DNA of 45,397 nt from an uncultured Clostridia bacterium (GTDB lineage Bacteria; Bacillota; Clostridia; Oscillospirales; Oscillospiraceae): positions 1-45,397 of the forward strand of contig CAMNAO010000009.1 in the NCBI GenBank assembly GCA_946531435.1, written 5' to 3'. The position numbers and the translations under genes were made by a program. Shown here piece after piece: positions 14,349 to 24,000 of the stretch (positions are counted from its first letter, which is position 1; each line of letters begins with the position of its first letter). The notes beneath the pieces were generated by a model. It was not told the DNA's origin, did no database searches, and saw only the letters and a list, made by a program, of their open reading frames with translations.

Positions 14349-16046
14349 ATGATCGATCTCAGAGCAAAACCCTTTTACCTGGACGACGAGGCCGTCCGCT
14401 GGGTGGAGGAGACCAAGGCCCGTCTCTCCCTGGAGGACAAGGTGGGCCAGCTCTTCTGCGTCTGCTGCCGGGAGGGCACCCAGGAGGAAGTGGACTGGAT
14501 TTATGACATTTTGAATCCCGGCACGCTCCTCCTTCGGCAGATGAGCGTATCCGAGGGCGTCAAATACAATCACATGATCCATGAAAAGGCCAAGGTGCCC
14601 CTCCTCTTGGCGGCGAATCTGGAGCTGGGCGGCGACGGCGTGGCCAGTGAAGGCACTTGCGTGGGCGCCCCAATGGCTATTGCAGCTTCCGGAAAAGTGG
14701 AGTATGCTAAAGAACTGGGGCGGATCTCCGGCATCGAGGGGAAGGCCATGGGCGTCAACTGGGCCCTGGCTCCGCTGGTGGACATCGACTACAACTGGCG
14801 CAGCCCCATCATGAACGTCCGCACCTTCGGAAGTCACCCCGAGGAGGTCCGCGCCATGGGGGAGGCCTACGTCAAGGCGGTGCAACAGCAGGGCCTGGCG
14901 GCCTGCCCCAAGCATTTTCCCGGCGACGGCAGGGACGAGCGGGATCAGCACCTGGTGATCTCCGTGAACGATCTCAGCTGCGAGGAGTGGGACAGGACCT
15001 ACGGCGCCAACTACAAGGCCTGTATCGACGCGGGGACCCTCTCTGTTATGATCGGCCACATCATGCTGCCTTCCTATGAGCGGTATTTCAACCCGGAGAT
15101 CCGGGATGAGGACATGCTGCCCGCCAGTCTCTCTCCGGTATTGATGCAGAAGCTTTTACGGGAGAAGCTGGGCTTCAACGGCCTCATCGCCACCGACGCC
15201 ACCACCATGGCGGGCTTCATCATCCCCATGCCGCGGGAAAAGGCGGTACCCACCACCATCGCCCGGGGCGCGGATATCTTCCTCATGAGCCGCAATCTCA
15301 AGGAGGATTACGGCTTCATGCTGGAGGGTGTAAAAAACGGCATCATCAGTCCGGAGCGGCTGGATGAGGCGGTGACCCGGATCCTGGCAACGAAGGCCGC
15401 CCTTGGCCTTCACAAGGAGTGGAAGCCTCTGGATGAGCAAGAGGCCAAGCGCCTGGTGGGCGCGCCGGAGCACAAGGCGGTGGCGAAGAGGATCGCCGAC
15501 GAAGCCATTACTCTGGTGAAGGAGGAGAAGGGCGTCCTCCCCATTACGCCGGAGAAGTATCGCCGGGTGCTGCTCTATCCCATCGAGACCACGGAGAAGG
15601 CTCAGGGCCTGACCGCAGCAGCTTCCGCAGCTGCAAAGATGAAGACCATGCTGGAGGAGCGGGGCTATCAGGTGGATACCTACGTCCCCTATAAGGAGAT
15701 GGAGGGGAACATTCCTCCCATGAGCAGCGTGGTGGGGGTCTATGATCTCATTATTTACGTGGCGAACCTGGTGACCAAGAGCAACCAGACCGTGGTGCGG
15801 ATCGAGTGGGCCATGCCCTTCGGCTCCAACACCCCGGTGTATGTGACGAAGATCCCCACCATCTTTATTTCCGTGGCCAATCCCTATCACCTGGTGGACG
15901 TGCCGAGAGTGAAGACCTTCATCAACGGCTATACCGGCAATGCCGAGACCATGGAGAGCCTTCTGGAGAAGCTGGAGGGCAGATCGGAATTTACCGGTGT
16001 GAGTCCTGTGGACCCCTTCTGCGGCAAGTGGGACGCAAGACTGTAA
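14349..16046 (+). CDS. GH3 glycoside hydrolase, beta-N-acetylhexosaminidase-like
   Basis: 565 residues, no signal peptide, so cytoplasmic. The GH3 TIM-barrel carries the NagZ-like dyad loop KHFPGDGRDERDQH (188-201) with D199 and H201, and the nucleophile Asp about 283 in IATDATTMAGF. A C-terminal alpha/beta domain starts near residue 375. This motif marks GH3 N-acetyl-glucosaminidases/hexosaminidases, which split GlcNAc from muropeptides or chitin-like oligomers, although some members are phosphorylases. First gene of a four-gene operon; GGGAGG precedes ATG 14349. A paralogue begins at 45235. Confidence 0.88.
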   Translation: MIDLRAKPFYLDDEAVRWVEETKARLSLEDKVGQLFCVCCREGTQEEVDWIYDILNPGTLLLRQMSVSEGVKYNHMIHEKAKVPLLLAANLELGGDGVASEGTCVGAPMAIAASGKVEYAKELGRISGIEGKAMGVNWALAPLVDIDYNWRSPIMNVRTFGSHPEEVRAMGEAYVKAVQQQGLAACPKHFPGDGRDERDQHLVISVNDLSCEEWDRTYGANYKACIDAGTLSVMIGHIMLPSYERYFNPEIRDEDMLPASLSPVLMQKLLREKLGFNGLIATDATTMAGFIIPMPREKAVPTTIARGADIFLMSRNLKEDYGFMLEGVKNGIISPERLDEAVTRILATKAALGLHKEWKPLDEQEAKRLVGAPEHKAVAKRIADEAITLVKEEKGVLPITPEKYRRVLLYPIETTEKAQGLTAAASAAAKMKTMLEERGYQVDTYVPYKEMEGNIPPMSSVVGVYDLIIYVANLVTKSNQTVVRIEWAMPFGSNTPVYVTKIPTIFISVANPYHLVDVPRVKTFINGYTGNAETMESLLEKLEGRSEFTGVSPVDPFCGKWDARL

Positions 16047-16061
16047 AAGGGAGAGAAGCGT

Positions 16062-16955
16062 ATGGCAGAGAATCGAAAACTCTATGAGTTTACCTGGCCC
16101 GGGGGGAAAGACAGAGCATTTACCATGAGCTATGATGACGGCGTCCGACAGGATGCCAGGCTCACCGCCCTCATGAGGAAGTACGGCCTGAAGGGAACCT
16201 TCAATCTGAATTCCGGTCGGTTTTCCTATGTGGGAAGAGCCAACATCTTTGGGGTCGAGGTGGATACCTCCACCTTCTCCCGGGAGGAGATCCCCGCCAT
16301 CTATGAAGGCTTTGAGATCGCCACCCACGGCAGAAGCCACAGCGGTCTGAAAAACCTGGGGCCGCTGGCGGCGATGGAGCTTCTGGAGGATCGGCGCGAT
16401 CTGGAGGCTTTGAGCAATCAATTTGTCATTGGGCACGCATATCCCTACGGCACCTTTGATGAGAATACCAAGACAGCCCTTCGGGCGTCCGGGATCCGCT
16501 ATGCCCGCACTATTCGCTCCACCCATGGGTTTGACCTGCCCCGGGATTTCCTGGAGTGGGACCCTACCTGTCATCATACGGAAAAGGAGACGGAGGAGCT
16601 TCTGAAAACCTTCTGTGAGACCAGGCGATATCTCCACGATCCTCAGCTCTTTTACCTCTGGGGTCACTCCTATGAGCTGGACCAGTTTGAGGACTGGGAT
16701 AGGATGGAGGAGCTGCTGGCCTATGTCTCTCAATTCAAGGAGGAGATCTGGTTTGCCTCCAACGGGGAGATCTGCCGTTATCTGGAAGCGGCGCAACGCC
16801 TGGAGCTCTCGGCTGACGGATCCGGGATCTATAATCCCTCCGCTGTGGAGCTCTGGTTTGATGCGGCCGTCTGGGGCGAACGGCGCATCCGGCGGATCGG
16901 CCCCGGTGAGCTTGTAAAGCTGGAAGATCGCAAAGGCGGGCAGCTGCCTGTTTGA
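16062..16955 (+). CDS. Polysaccharide deacetylase (NodB-homology) family protein
   Basis: 297 residues. NodB motif 1 is SYDDG (D25, D26), motif 2 HGRSHSG gives metal ligands H89 and H93, and later motifs include HAYPYGTFDE and LWGHSYELD. No signal peptide, so it acts in the cytoplasm, probably removing acetyl groups from N-acetylhexosamine oligomers or related amides. It starts 15 bases after the GH3 stop with GGGAGAG upstream. GH3 hexosaminidase plus deacetylase suggests processing of imported GlcNAc-containing material. The C-terminal 40 residues look like a small beta-rich extension. Confidence 0.85.
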   Translation: MAENRKLYEFTWPGGKDRAFTMSYDDGVRQDARLTALMRKYGLKGTFNLNSGRFSYVGRANIFGVEVDTSTFSREEIPAIYEGFEIATHGRSHSGLKNLGPLAAMELLEDRRDLEALSNQFVIGHAYPYGTFDENTKTALRASGIRYARTIRSTHGFDLPRDFLEWDPTCHHTEKETEELLKTFCETRRYLHDPQLFYLWGHSYELDQFEDWDRMEELLAYVSQFKEEIWFASNGEICRYLEAAQRLELSADGSGIYNPSAVELWFDAAVWGERRIRRIGPGELVKLEDRKGGQLPV

Positions 16956-16977
16956 TTTTTGCTGGGAGGAAAGCCTG

Positions 16978-18345
16978 ATGAATACGGTTTTGGCAATTCT
17001 CAGTTTTTTGACGGTGGCGGCGATGATCACCCTCATTATGGCAAAGAAGCTCAGCCCCACGGTGGCGCTGATCCTGGTGCCCCTGGTGACGGGCGTCCTC
17101 TCCTGCTTCTTTACTGTGACCGATCCGGAGCTTACGCCGGGCGTGGTGGACTTCTGGACCAATTTCCGCAGGCTGGGCGGCTATATCACCGGCCCCAGCG
17201 GTATCGGCTCTGTGGCAGCCACGGGGGTCATGTTCATCTTCTCCATCCTGTTTTTCGGTATCCTCACCGACGCGGGCACCTTCCGGCCGCTCATCGCCGG
17301 GATTACCCGGAGGATGGGCAGCGACCCGGTAAAGGTGTGCATCGGCACCTCCATCCTGGCGATGATCGTCCACCTGGACGGCTCCGGCGCGGTCACTTTC
17401 CTGGTCTGCGTGCCGCCCCTGGTGTCTCTCTATGACTCCCTGGGAATGCGGCGCACCACCCTGGCCACCTGTGTGGCTCTCAGCGCCGGGGTCATGAACA
17501 TCATGCCCTGGGGCGGGCCCACCATCCGGGCGGCCACCGCCTTTCACATGAACGTGACGGAGCTGTTTATGCCGGTGTTCCCTGCGGTGCTTCTGGGCCT
17601 TGCTTCAGTCATCGTCATCGACGTGATCCTGGGGCGGCAGGAGAAGAAGCGGATCGGCGCCGTGGGGGCCCATGCCGTCTCGGTGGGGGAGAAGGAGCTG
17701 ACGGAGGAGGAGAAGAGCCTCCTGCGGCCAAAACTCTTCCGGGTCAACATCGCCCTCATCCTGGCGGCCATCGCGGCCCTCTTATTCAGCGGTTTTGCTC
17801 CGGCGGTGGTGTTCCTGCTCTTCTATGTGCTTGCCACCCTCATCAACTATCCCAAGGTGTCCGACACCATGGCGCGGGTGGACGCCCACGCCAAGAGCGC
17901 TCTCATGATGTGCTCCGTTTTGTTTGCGGCGGGCTGCTTTACCGGTATCATGAAGGAGACGGGGATGATCTCCGCCATGGCGGGGGCACTGACTTCGGTG
18001 ATCCCGGCCTCCCTGGGGCGGCTCTTTCCCCTTATTGTGGGCGTCATCGGGATGCCCGCCTCTCTGCTGTTTGACCCGGACTCCTTTTATTACGGCGTGC
18101 TGCCCGTGCTGGGCGAGACCGCTGCGGGCTATGGGATCGCCGCCGCCGATGTGGGGCGGGCCGCCATCCTGGGGCAGATGTCCACCGGTTTCCCGGTGTC
18201 CCCCCTGACCCCGGCCACCTTCCTGCTCCTGGGCCTCGCCGGGGTGGATCTGGGAGAGCACCAAAAGCACACCATCCCCTGGGCCTTTGCCCTGACGATG
18301 GTGATGCTGGCCTTCTCCATCGCCATCGGTGCCATCGGGATCTGA
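16978..18345 (+). CDS. CitMHS-type citrate/carboxylate transporter
   Basis: 455 residues with about twelve membrane segments. The CitMHS family pattern is clear: KLSPTVALILVPLV at the first helices, TDAGTFRPLI, and the conserved HLDGSGAVTFLVCVPPL loop. Known members import divalent-metal citrate complexes with protons. It starts 22 bases after the deacetylase, in the same operon, after GGGAGG. Its role beside GH3 and deacetylase genes is unclear; it may carry an organic acid released or exchanged during their use. Confidence 0.85.
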   Translation: MNTVLAILSFLTVAAMITLIMAKKLSPTVALILVPLVTGVLSCFFTVTDPELTPGVVDFWTNFRRLGGYITGPSGIGSVAATGVMFIFSILFFGILTDAGTFRPLIAGITRRMGSDPVKVCIGTSILAMIVHLDGSGAVTFLVCVPPLVSLYDSLGMRRTTLATCVALSAGVMNIMPWGGPTIRAATAFHMNVTELFMPVFPAVLLGLASVIVIDVILGRQEKKRIGAVGAHAVSVGEKELTEEEKSLLRPKLFRVNIALILAAIAALLFSGFAPAVVFLLFYVLATLINYPKVSDTMARVDAHAKSALMMCSVLFAAGCFTGIMKETGMISAMAGALTSVIPASLGRLFPLIVGVIGMPASLLFDPDSFYYGVLPVLGETAAGYGIAAADVGRAAILGQMSTGFPVSPLTPATFLLLGLAGVDLGEHQKHTIPWAFALTMVMLAFSIAIGAIGI

Positions 18346-18374
18346 GACTTTTTGAACAGAAACAGGGAATGAAG

Positions 18375-19769
18375 ATGAACGAAAAGCAAGAGAAACGCAT
18401 AAGACCCAACCGATTGTTTGTCAGGGATCGGGGCTTTTATCGGTCCATCCTGACCATTGCCATTCCGGTGGTGCTGCAGACCCTCATTACCACCGGCGTC
18501 AATCTGATGGATACCCTGATGCTGACGGCCTGCGGTGAACTTGAGCTCTCCGGCTCCTCTCTCGCCAATCAGTTCATCTCCCTCTTCCAGTTCATGTCCA
18601 ACGGCATGGGCTTCGGCGCGGCGGTGCTGACGGCCCAGTATTGGGGCCGGGGAGACAGCCACAGCATTCGCTGTGTCACCACTTTAATGCTTCGGGTCTG
18701 TTTGGTGCTTTCCCTGCTTTTTACCGGGGTGAGCTTCTTTTTTCCGGCCTTCATTATGAGGATTTACACTCCCGAGGCGGAAATCATTCATCAGGGCGTG
18801 CTGTATCTCCGGATCAGCGCCTTTACCTTCCTCCTCTTCGGCATGAGCCAATGCGTCACCCTGGTCATGCGCTCGACCCACCAGGTGAGGCTGCCCCTCA
18901 TTACCTCCATCGTGGCTTTCTTTGTCAACGTGTTCTTTAACTGGATCTTCATCTTCGGCAAGCTGGGCGCGCCGGAGCTGCGGGTGCAGGGCGCCGCCAT
19001 CGGCACCCTCATTGCCCGGATGGTGGAGTTCGGGATCATCGTGGGCTATTTCCTGTTTTTTGACAAGACCATCGGCTACCGGCTGAAGCACTTTGGGCTG
19101 AAGTGCGGCGCCTATGTGAAGGAATATGTCACCTACTGCATCCCCGTGCTGATCTCTGACACCCTTCTCGGTATCGGGAACAATATGATCTCCGTGGTCA
19201 CAGGCCACATCAGCGGCTCCTTCGTGGCGGCCAACGCGGTGGTCACCCAGATTACCCGGATGATCAACGTGTTTACCCAGGGCCTTTCCAATTCCTCCAG
19301 CATTCTCATCGGCAACAAGCTGGGGGAGGGGAAGAAGCAGGAGGCCTATCAGCAGGGCATCACCTTTTTCGTGCTTTCCATTCTGGTGGGTCTGGCGGCC
19401 TCCGGCGTGATCGCTGTCATCTGCCCCATGATCGTGAAGGGCAGCAATCTGACGGCAGAAACGGCGGAGATCGCCATGCAGATCGTCCACGCGGTGATCA
19501 TCACCACGGTACTGAGTTCCATCAATTCCGTGCTGACCAAGGGTGTCCTTCGGGGCGGCGGCGATACCCGTTTTTTGATGTTCGCGGATGTGCTGTTCCT
19601 GTGGCTGGTTTCGGTGCCCCTGGGCTACCTTGTGGGCATTCAGTGGCACGCTTCGGCCTTCCTGACCTACCTGGCCCTCCGAAGCGACTGGCTCATCAAA
19701 TCCGTCTGGTGTACCGTCCGCCTCTTCCGCGGCAAATGGGTGGAGAACGAGGTGAAAGCGAAGGGCTGA
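18375..19769 (+). CDS. MATE-family multidrug/solute exporter
   Basis: 464 residues from ATG 18375, better spaced from AGGGA than the in-frame ATG at 18369. Twelve membrane segments in two homologous halves; typical MATE sequences include NLMDTLMLTACGELELSGSSLANQF at the first helices, ALRGAGD-like VLRGGGDTRF in the second half, and GAAIGTLIARMVE between. The family exports cationic drugs and metabolites using sodium or proton gradients. It ends the GH3 operon; 23 to 30 bases separate it from the CitMHS stop. Nothing but non-coding sequence is visible from 19770 to 20045. Confidence 0.9.
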   Translation: MNEKQEKRIRPNRLFVRDRGFYRSILTIAIPVVLQTLITTGVNLMDTLMLTACGELELSGSSLANQFISLFQFMSNGMGFGAAVLTAQYWGRGDSHSIRCVTTLMLRVCLVLSLLFTGVSFFFPAFIMRIYTPEAEIIHQGVLYLRISAFTFLLFGMSQCVTLVMRSTHQVRLPLITSIVAFFVNVFFNWIFIFGKLGAPELRVQGAAIGTLIARMVEFGIIVGYFLFFDKTIGYRLKHFGLKCGAYVKEYVTYCIPVLISDTLLGIGNNMISVVTGHISGSFVAANAVVTQITRMINVFTQGLSNSSSILIGNKLGEGKKQEAYQQGITFFVLSILVGLAASGVIAVICPMIVKGSNLTAETAEIAMQIVHAVIITTVLSSINSVLTKGVLRGGGDTRFLMFADVLFLWLVSVPLGYLVGIQWHASAFLTYLALRSDWLIKSVWCTVRLFRGKWVENEVKAKG

Positions 19770-20045
19770 GCCTGGTTTAATGAGAGAGCTGCCCATGAGT
19801 AGGTTTCTTTGTTTATGCGATATGGTTTTTGAGCGAAACGACTTCAGAGCATCCATCCGGCGGGAGGGATACGAAGGCAGCAGAATTTGGGAGAGCATCA
19901 AAACAGCATCAAGCTTGAGTTTGCTTTGTGAGTGAACTTCCCTCACCCAAGACGGCACGCGGTCCGATTTTGTGGCAAAAGTGCCGGGAGCCCTTGCAAA
20001 TCAAGAGATTCCGGCGGAAAAGGCGTCAAACAATCAAACATCGAA

Positions 20046-20084
20046 AACGCTCAGATCCCTTGTGCTCCAAGGATTCTGAGCGTT
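20046..20084. repeat. Imperfect hairpin just left of the tRNA 3' fragment
   Basis: 17-base arms (20046-20062 and 20068-20084) match with two mismatches around a 5-base loop. There is no T tract. It may be a recombination accessory structure or a terminator relic at the end of the integrated element. Confidence 0.6.
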
Positions 20085-20093
20085 ATGCGTCCA

Positions 20094-20138
20094 CTCCAAA
20101 ACCGCGTGCCGAGGGTTCGAGTCCTTCTGCCCCTGCCA
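20094..20138 (+). other. 3' half of tRNA-Trp(CCA): attachment-site core
   Basis: The sequence from the anticodon loop onward is a tRNA-Trp 3' half: loop CTCCAAA (anticodon CCA 20096-20098), 3' anticodon stem ACCGC, variable GTGCC, T-stem/loop GAGGG-TTCGAGT-CCTTC, acceptor TGCCCCT, discriminator G and encoded CCA. The bases to the left do not pair with ACCGC and no D-arm or 5' acceptor (AGGGGCA) is present, so this is a fragment, not a gene. Tyrosine integrases commonly recombine in anticodon or T loops, and an integrase remnant lies 110 bases away. An att core is the best reading. Confidence 0.8.
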
Positions 20139-20173
20139 AAAAGTCCCGAAATCTTATGATTTCGGGACTTTTT
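20138..20173 (+). terminator. tRNA-type intrinsic terminator after the att core
   Basis: Perfect 15-bp stem (20138-20152 with 20159-20173, 6-base loop), A-rich on the left and T-rich on the right, so it can terminate both ways. It directly adjoins the encoded CCA, as in intact tRNA genes. Confidence 0.85.
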
Positions 20174-20181
20174 CGTAACTT

Positions 20182-20242
20182 TTAGACCCAACTTAAAAGA
20201 GCGTCTAACAGAAGTCCCTTCGTGTCTAACAAATGTCTAACA
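20182..20242. repeat. GTCTAACA direct repeats (putative integrase arm sites)
   Basis: GTCTAACA occurs at 20203-20210, 20224-20231 and 20235-20242, and in inverted, shortened form (TTAGAC) at 20182-20187. Spacings of 21 and 11 bases are close to whole helical turns. They lie between the att core and the 3' end of the integrase remnant, the usual place for arm-type sites. Confidence 0.6.
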
Positions 20243-20249
20243 GTTTTCC

Positions 20250-20620
20250 TCAGTTTGTGAAGATGGTGTGGGGCGCCTTGGCCATATTTTGCTTGTCTGC
20301 AGAGTTGATATGGCTGTAGTATTTGAGCGTCGTCGTCGGAGAACTGTGCCCGAGCCAGGCTTGTACCTGGGTGATGGATAATCCGTTATTGAGGCTGTTG
20401 GATGCCAAGCTGTGCCGAAGATCATGAAGCCGTACATAAGGGAGAGAAGAGCGCTTCATGATTCGTGTGTAGACTTTATCCACATAATATGGTTTCACAA
20501 TCGATCCATCATCTCTTACACAGACATAATCGCTTTTGATATAGTGACTTCCTAATAAAGAACTGGTATGCACAGAGCTTGTCGTTGCTGCAGCAAATCT
20601 AAGTAATAGATCAATTCCAA
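20250..20620 (-). pseudogene. Truncated tyrosine integrase (C-terminal catalytic part)
   Basis: The intact frame 20250-20573 encodes the integrase C terminus: SDYVCVRDDGSIVKP, then the HDLRHSLAS box (His and second Arg), LGHSSPTTTLKYYSH with the nucleophile Tyr, and a short tail. The N-terminal core-binding domain and first catalytic Arg are missing. Upstream, a neighbouring frame contains LELIYYLDLLQQRQAL, which fits the expected preceding helix, suggesting a frameshift near 20560 before similarity fades at about 20620-20650. It reads toward the att core. It cannot be active, so the element is immobilised unless another integrase acts in trans. Confidence 0.8.
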
Positions 20621-20649
20621 TCCGGACACAGTATTGGGAAGTAGTTGAT

Positions 20650-20922
20650 TCTGAAGGCTTCTCATAATAGATGACGCTGCCGGAAAAATCAAGGGGGGGA
20701 TGCCGGCGGTTGCGGAGCAGGCAGACCAGTTTTGAAAAAGAATACGGTCAAGACTTGCAAAACCTGCGATCAAACTGCCGAGAGCCTTCGTTTCGTCTGG
20801 TTCTTGCGCGCGGACCGTGCCGAGCCATATCGGGATCCGCGATCTGCCCGTGATCCCATGAAAGAGGCCTTCCGCCTGCTGTTTTTCTGTGATCGAAAAA
20901 TGAATAATCGCTGCGGAGGTTC
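20650..20922. other. Non-coding or degraded stretch right of the integrase remnant
   Basis: No frame here has a convincing ribosome site or recognisable product. It is probably debris of the integrase N terminus and flanking element sequence. Confidence 0.4.
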
Positions 20923-20951
20923 TTGCAATTTGATCTGCCGTGTGTGATAAT
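20923..20951 (+). promoter_or_regulatory. Candidate promoter of the repeat-protein/MscS cassette
   Basis: TTGCAA (20923-20928), 17-base spacer, GATAAT (20946-20951) with TG at 20943-20944 (extended -10). A second possible -10, TATACT, lies at 20956-20961. Confidence 0.45.
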
Positions 20952-21013
20952 ATGATATACTTTTGAGATAATCGATATTTTCTGCGAATCCGGGGCGGAA
21001 GGAGGCGCGCATC

Positions 21014-24000
21014 TTGATCTACGAGGTCGACAATCGATATCCGGAGGTCGCCAGGCCCTATGAAAAGGTCCGGGGCGTCAGGCGCCATGGCGCCGTCCCG
21101 GTTGCGATCCCGCCTGCCGAGAGGCATGCAATGCGCATCAATAATCTAAAGCGCTATTTTCTGACCGCCACTGCTGCTATGACCTCTGTAGTGGTGCTTG
21201 TTGCAGGCGCGTCCAAATATGAGCATGAACCGACTCCGGTTGTTGAACCCTTCCGTGAGCCGGCGATTTATATTGAGAGTGCTGAGGCAGACGCAGAAAC
21301 AGCAGAGACCCTGACTTACGGCTATCGGGTTGAGTTGAATTCAGCAGAGAACCTTGAAGTCTCCGCATCTGTCACTACTCCCGATGGGGTGGAGGTCGGA
21401 AAGGATGGTCCCTTCTCCCATCAATCTTCAGGATCATCGTCCGACAACCGCATCCCTCTCTCCATTGACGATGCGCCTGAAAGCGTGATGCTCACCCTCA
21501 CCGGCTTTTTCAGTGAAGACGGGATCACAAAGACCGTTACTGCCACGCAGACCATCCCCTTGACAGGAAAGCCGTTCACGGCGCCGACGATATCCATTAC
21601 ATCCGCTGAACTTGCGGAGACCGGCAGCCCGTCTCTCCTCTATACCTATGAGGTCGTGCTGAACTCCGCTCCGGATATGCAGGTTACCGCGGAAGCGACC
21701 GGCGGCGGGCAGCGGCTGGGGGAGAACGGCCCCTTTGTCCATACCCTGTCGGAGTCTTCCCAAAGGCTCGACATGAAGCTGACGCCCGATGTGTATCCGG
21801 AGACCGTGACGCTGACCCTCACCGGGACTTATTCCGAAAACGGGGAAACCAAGACCGTTACCGCCTCCCAGACCTTTTCGGGACCGGAAAGGCCCTTTAC
21901 CGCGCCTACGCTTACCATCACGGAGGCTGTGCTTTCAGACGAGGCCCGCCCCTCTCTCACGTATTCTTATGAGGTGGAACTGAACTCCGCTGAAGACCTG
22001 CGGGTCACCGCCTCCGTTACTGCCGACAGCGGCGAACAGCTTGGAACAGATGGCCCCTTTATCCACACCGCGTCGGAGGCTTCTCCGGCACACAGCGCGC
22101 CGCTGGACTGGTCGTCTTTCCCCGACACGGTTACGCTCACCCTCACCGGCACTTACACAGAAAAGGGCGTAACGAAAACCGTTGCAGCGGAAACGACGCT
22201 CTCTCTGTCCTTTTCCGCACCGACGCTTACCATCATCGCCGCTTCTCTCTCCCCCGACACGGTTTCACCGCTTACTTACGCCTATCGCGTCGCCTTGAAT
22301 TCTGCGGAGGAGCTTCAGGTCAGCGTGGCCGTCAGTTCCGATACCGGTGAGCAGCTGAGCACCGCAGGTCCCTTCGCCCATTCCGAATCCGAAGATTCTC
22401 CGTATCGGAACGCAAACCTTTCCTGGTCGACAACTCCCAAAAGCGTCACATTGACCATCGTCGGCACCTTTGTTGAGAAGGGCGAGACAAAGACCGTCAC
22501 CGCCTCCCGGACGCTCGCCGTTCCGGAGCAGCCGTTCGTCGCGCCCACGCTGGAGATTACCGCCGCCTCCCTCACAGACGGCACGGTGACGCCGCTGAGC
22601 TACGGGTATACCGTAACGCTGAACTCCGCCGGAGATCTCAGGGTCAGCGCGGCCGTCACCACGGGCAGCGGGGAAGCGGTCGGCTCTGACGGGCCGTTCA
22701 CCCATACCGCCTCTGAAGCCTCCCCGTCCCACAGCGTGCCCCTCTCCTGGTCTGTGTATCCCGAGACGCTTACGCTGACCCTGACGGGAACCTATACCGA
22801 GAAGGGCGAGATAAAGACCGTCACCGCCTCCCGGACGCTCGCCGTTCCGGAGCAGCCGTTTACGGCGCCGGCGCTGTCGATTACCGCCGCCTCCCTCACA
22901 GACGGCGCGGTGACGCCGCTGAGCTACGGGTATACCGTAACGCTGAACTCCGCCGGTGATCTCAGGGTCAGCGCGGCCGTCACCACGGGCAGCGGGGAAG
23001 CGGTCGGCTCTGACGGGCCGTTCACCCATACCGCCTCTGAAGCCTCCCCGTCCCACAGCGTGCCCCTCTCCTGGTCTGTGTATCCCGAGACGCTTACGCT
23101 GACCCTGACGGGAACCTATACCGAGAAGGGCGAGACGAAGACCATCACCGCCTCCCGGACGCTCGCCGTTCCGGAGCTGCCGTTCGTCGCGCCCACGCTG
23201 GAGATTACCGCGGCTTCGCTTGCCGACGGCACGGTAACTCCGCTGACCTACGGCTATTCCGTAACGCTGAACTCCGCCGGAGATCTCAGGGTCAGCGCGG
23301 CCGTCACCACAGGCAGCGGGGAAGCAGTCGGCTCCGACGGACCGTTCACCCATACCGCCTCTGAAGCCTCCCCGTCCCACAGCGTGCCCCTCTCCTGGTC
23401 CGCGTATCCCGAGACGCTTACGCTGACCCTGACGGGGACCTATACCGAGAAGGGCGAAACAAAGACCGTCACCGTTTCCCGGAATCTTCCCGTTCCGGAA
23501 CTGCCGTTTACGGCGCCCACGTTGGAGATCATCGGCTTGAGCCATCCCAGCGATATGATCTCTCCGCTGACCTATGCCTACAGCGTGACCCTGAATTCCG
23601 CGGAAAACCTGTCAGTCGTCATGACAGTCACGTCCAATACCGGCGAACAGATCAGTTCGGACGGACCGTTCCTCCATGAGAGCTCAGGGGATTCTCCGTA
23701 CCGCAACGCAAATCTATCCTGGAGCACCTATCCGGAAAAGGTGACGCTCACGCTCACCGGCACGTATACCGAAAAAGGTGTGACAAAGACCGTCACTGCT
23801 TCCCGGACTCTGGAAACGCCGCCCGCGTTCGTTGCTCCGTCCTTTGAGGACGTGACTCTGTCCATCAACGATATTGAGGAGTGGGCCTCCGTCTTCCTGA
23901 CCTATCACTACAAGCTCAACATCGGCGACGCGTCACAGGTCACTGTTACGATGACGGCGACCTCCGACCTGGGCGATATCGTCTGCTCGGACGGCGCCAA

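Noticed and set aside
15156..17162. Long minus-strand frame across GH3 and deacetylase
   Set aside because: It spans two well-supported plus-strand genes and their junction and has no family resemblance.
20094..20138. An intact tRNA gene
   Set aside because: No 5' acceptor, D-arm or 5' anticodon stem precedes the fragment; only the 3' half fits.
20732..20947. A 71-residue open frame right of the integrase remnant
   Set aside because: No ribosome site and no recognisable domain; the candidate promoter of the next gene lies inside it.
22265..23545. Arg/Gly-rich repeated minus-strand frame inside the repeat gene
   Set aside because: Its repetition mirrors the coding repeats of the plus-strand gene; no start signal.
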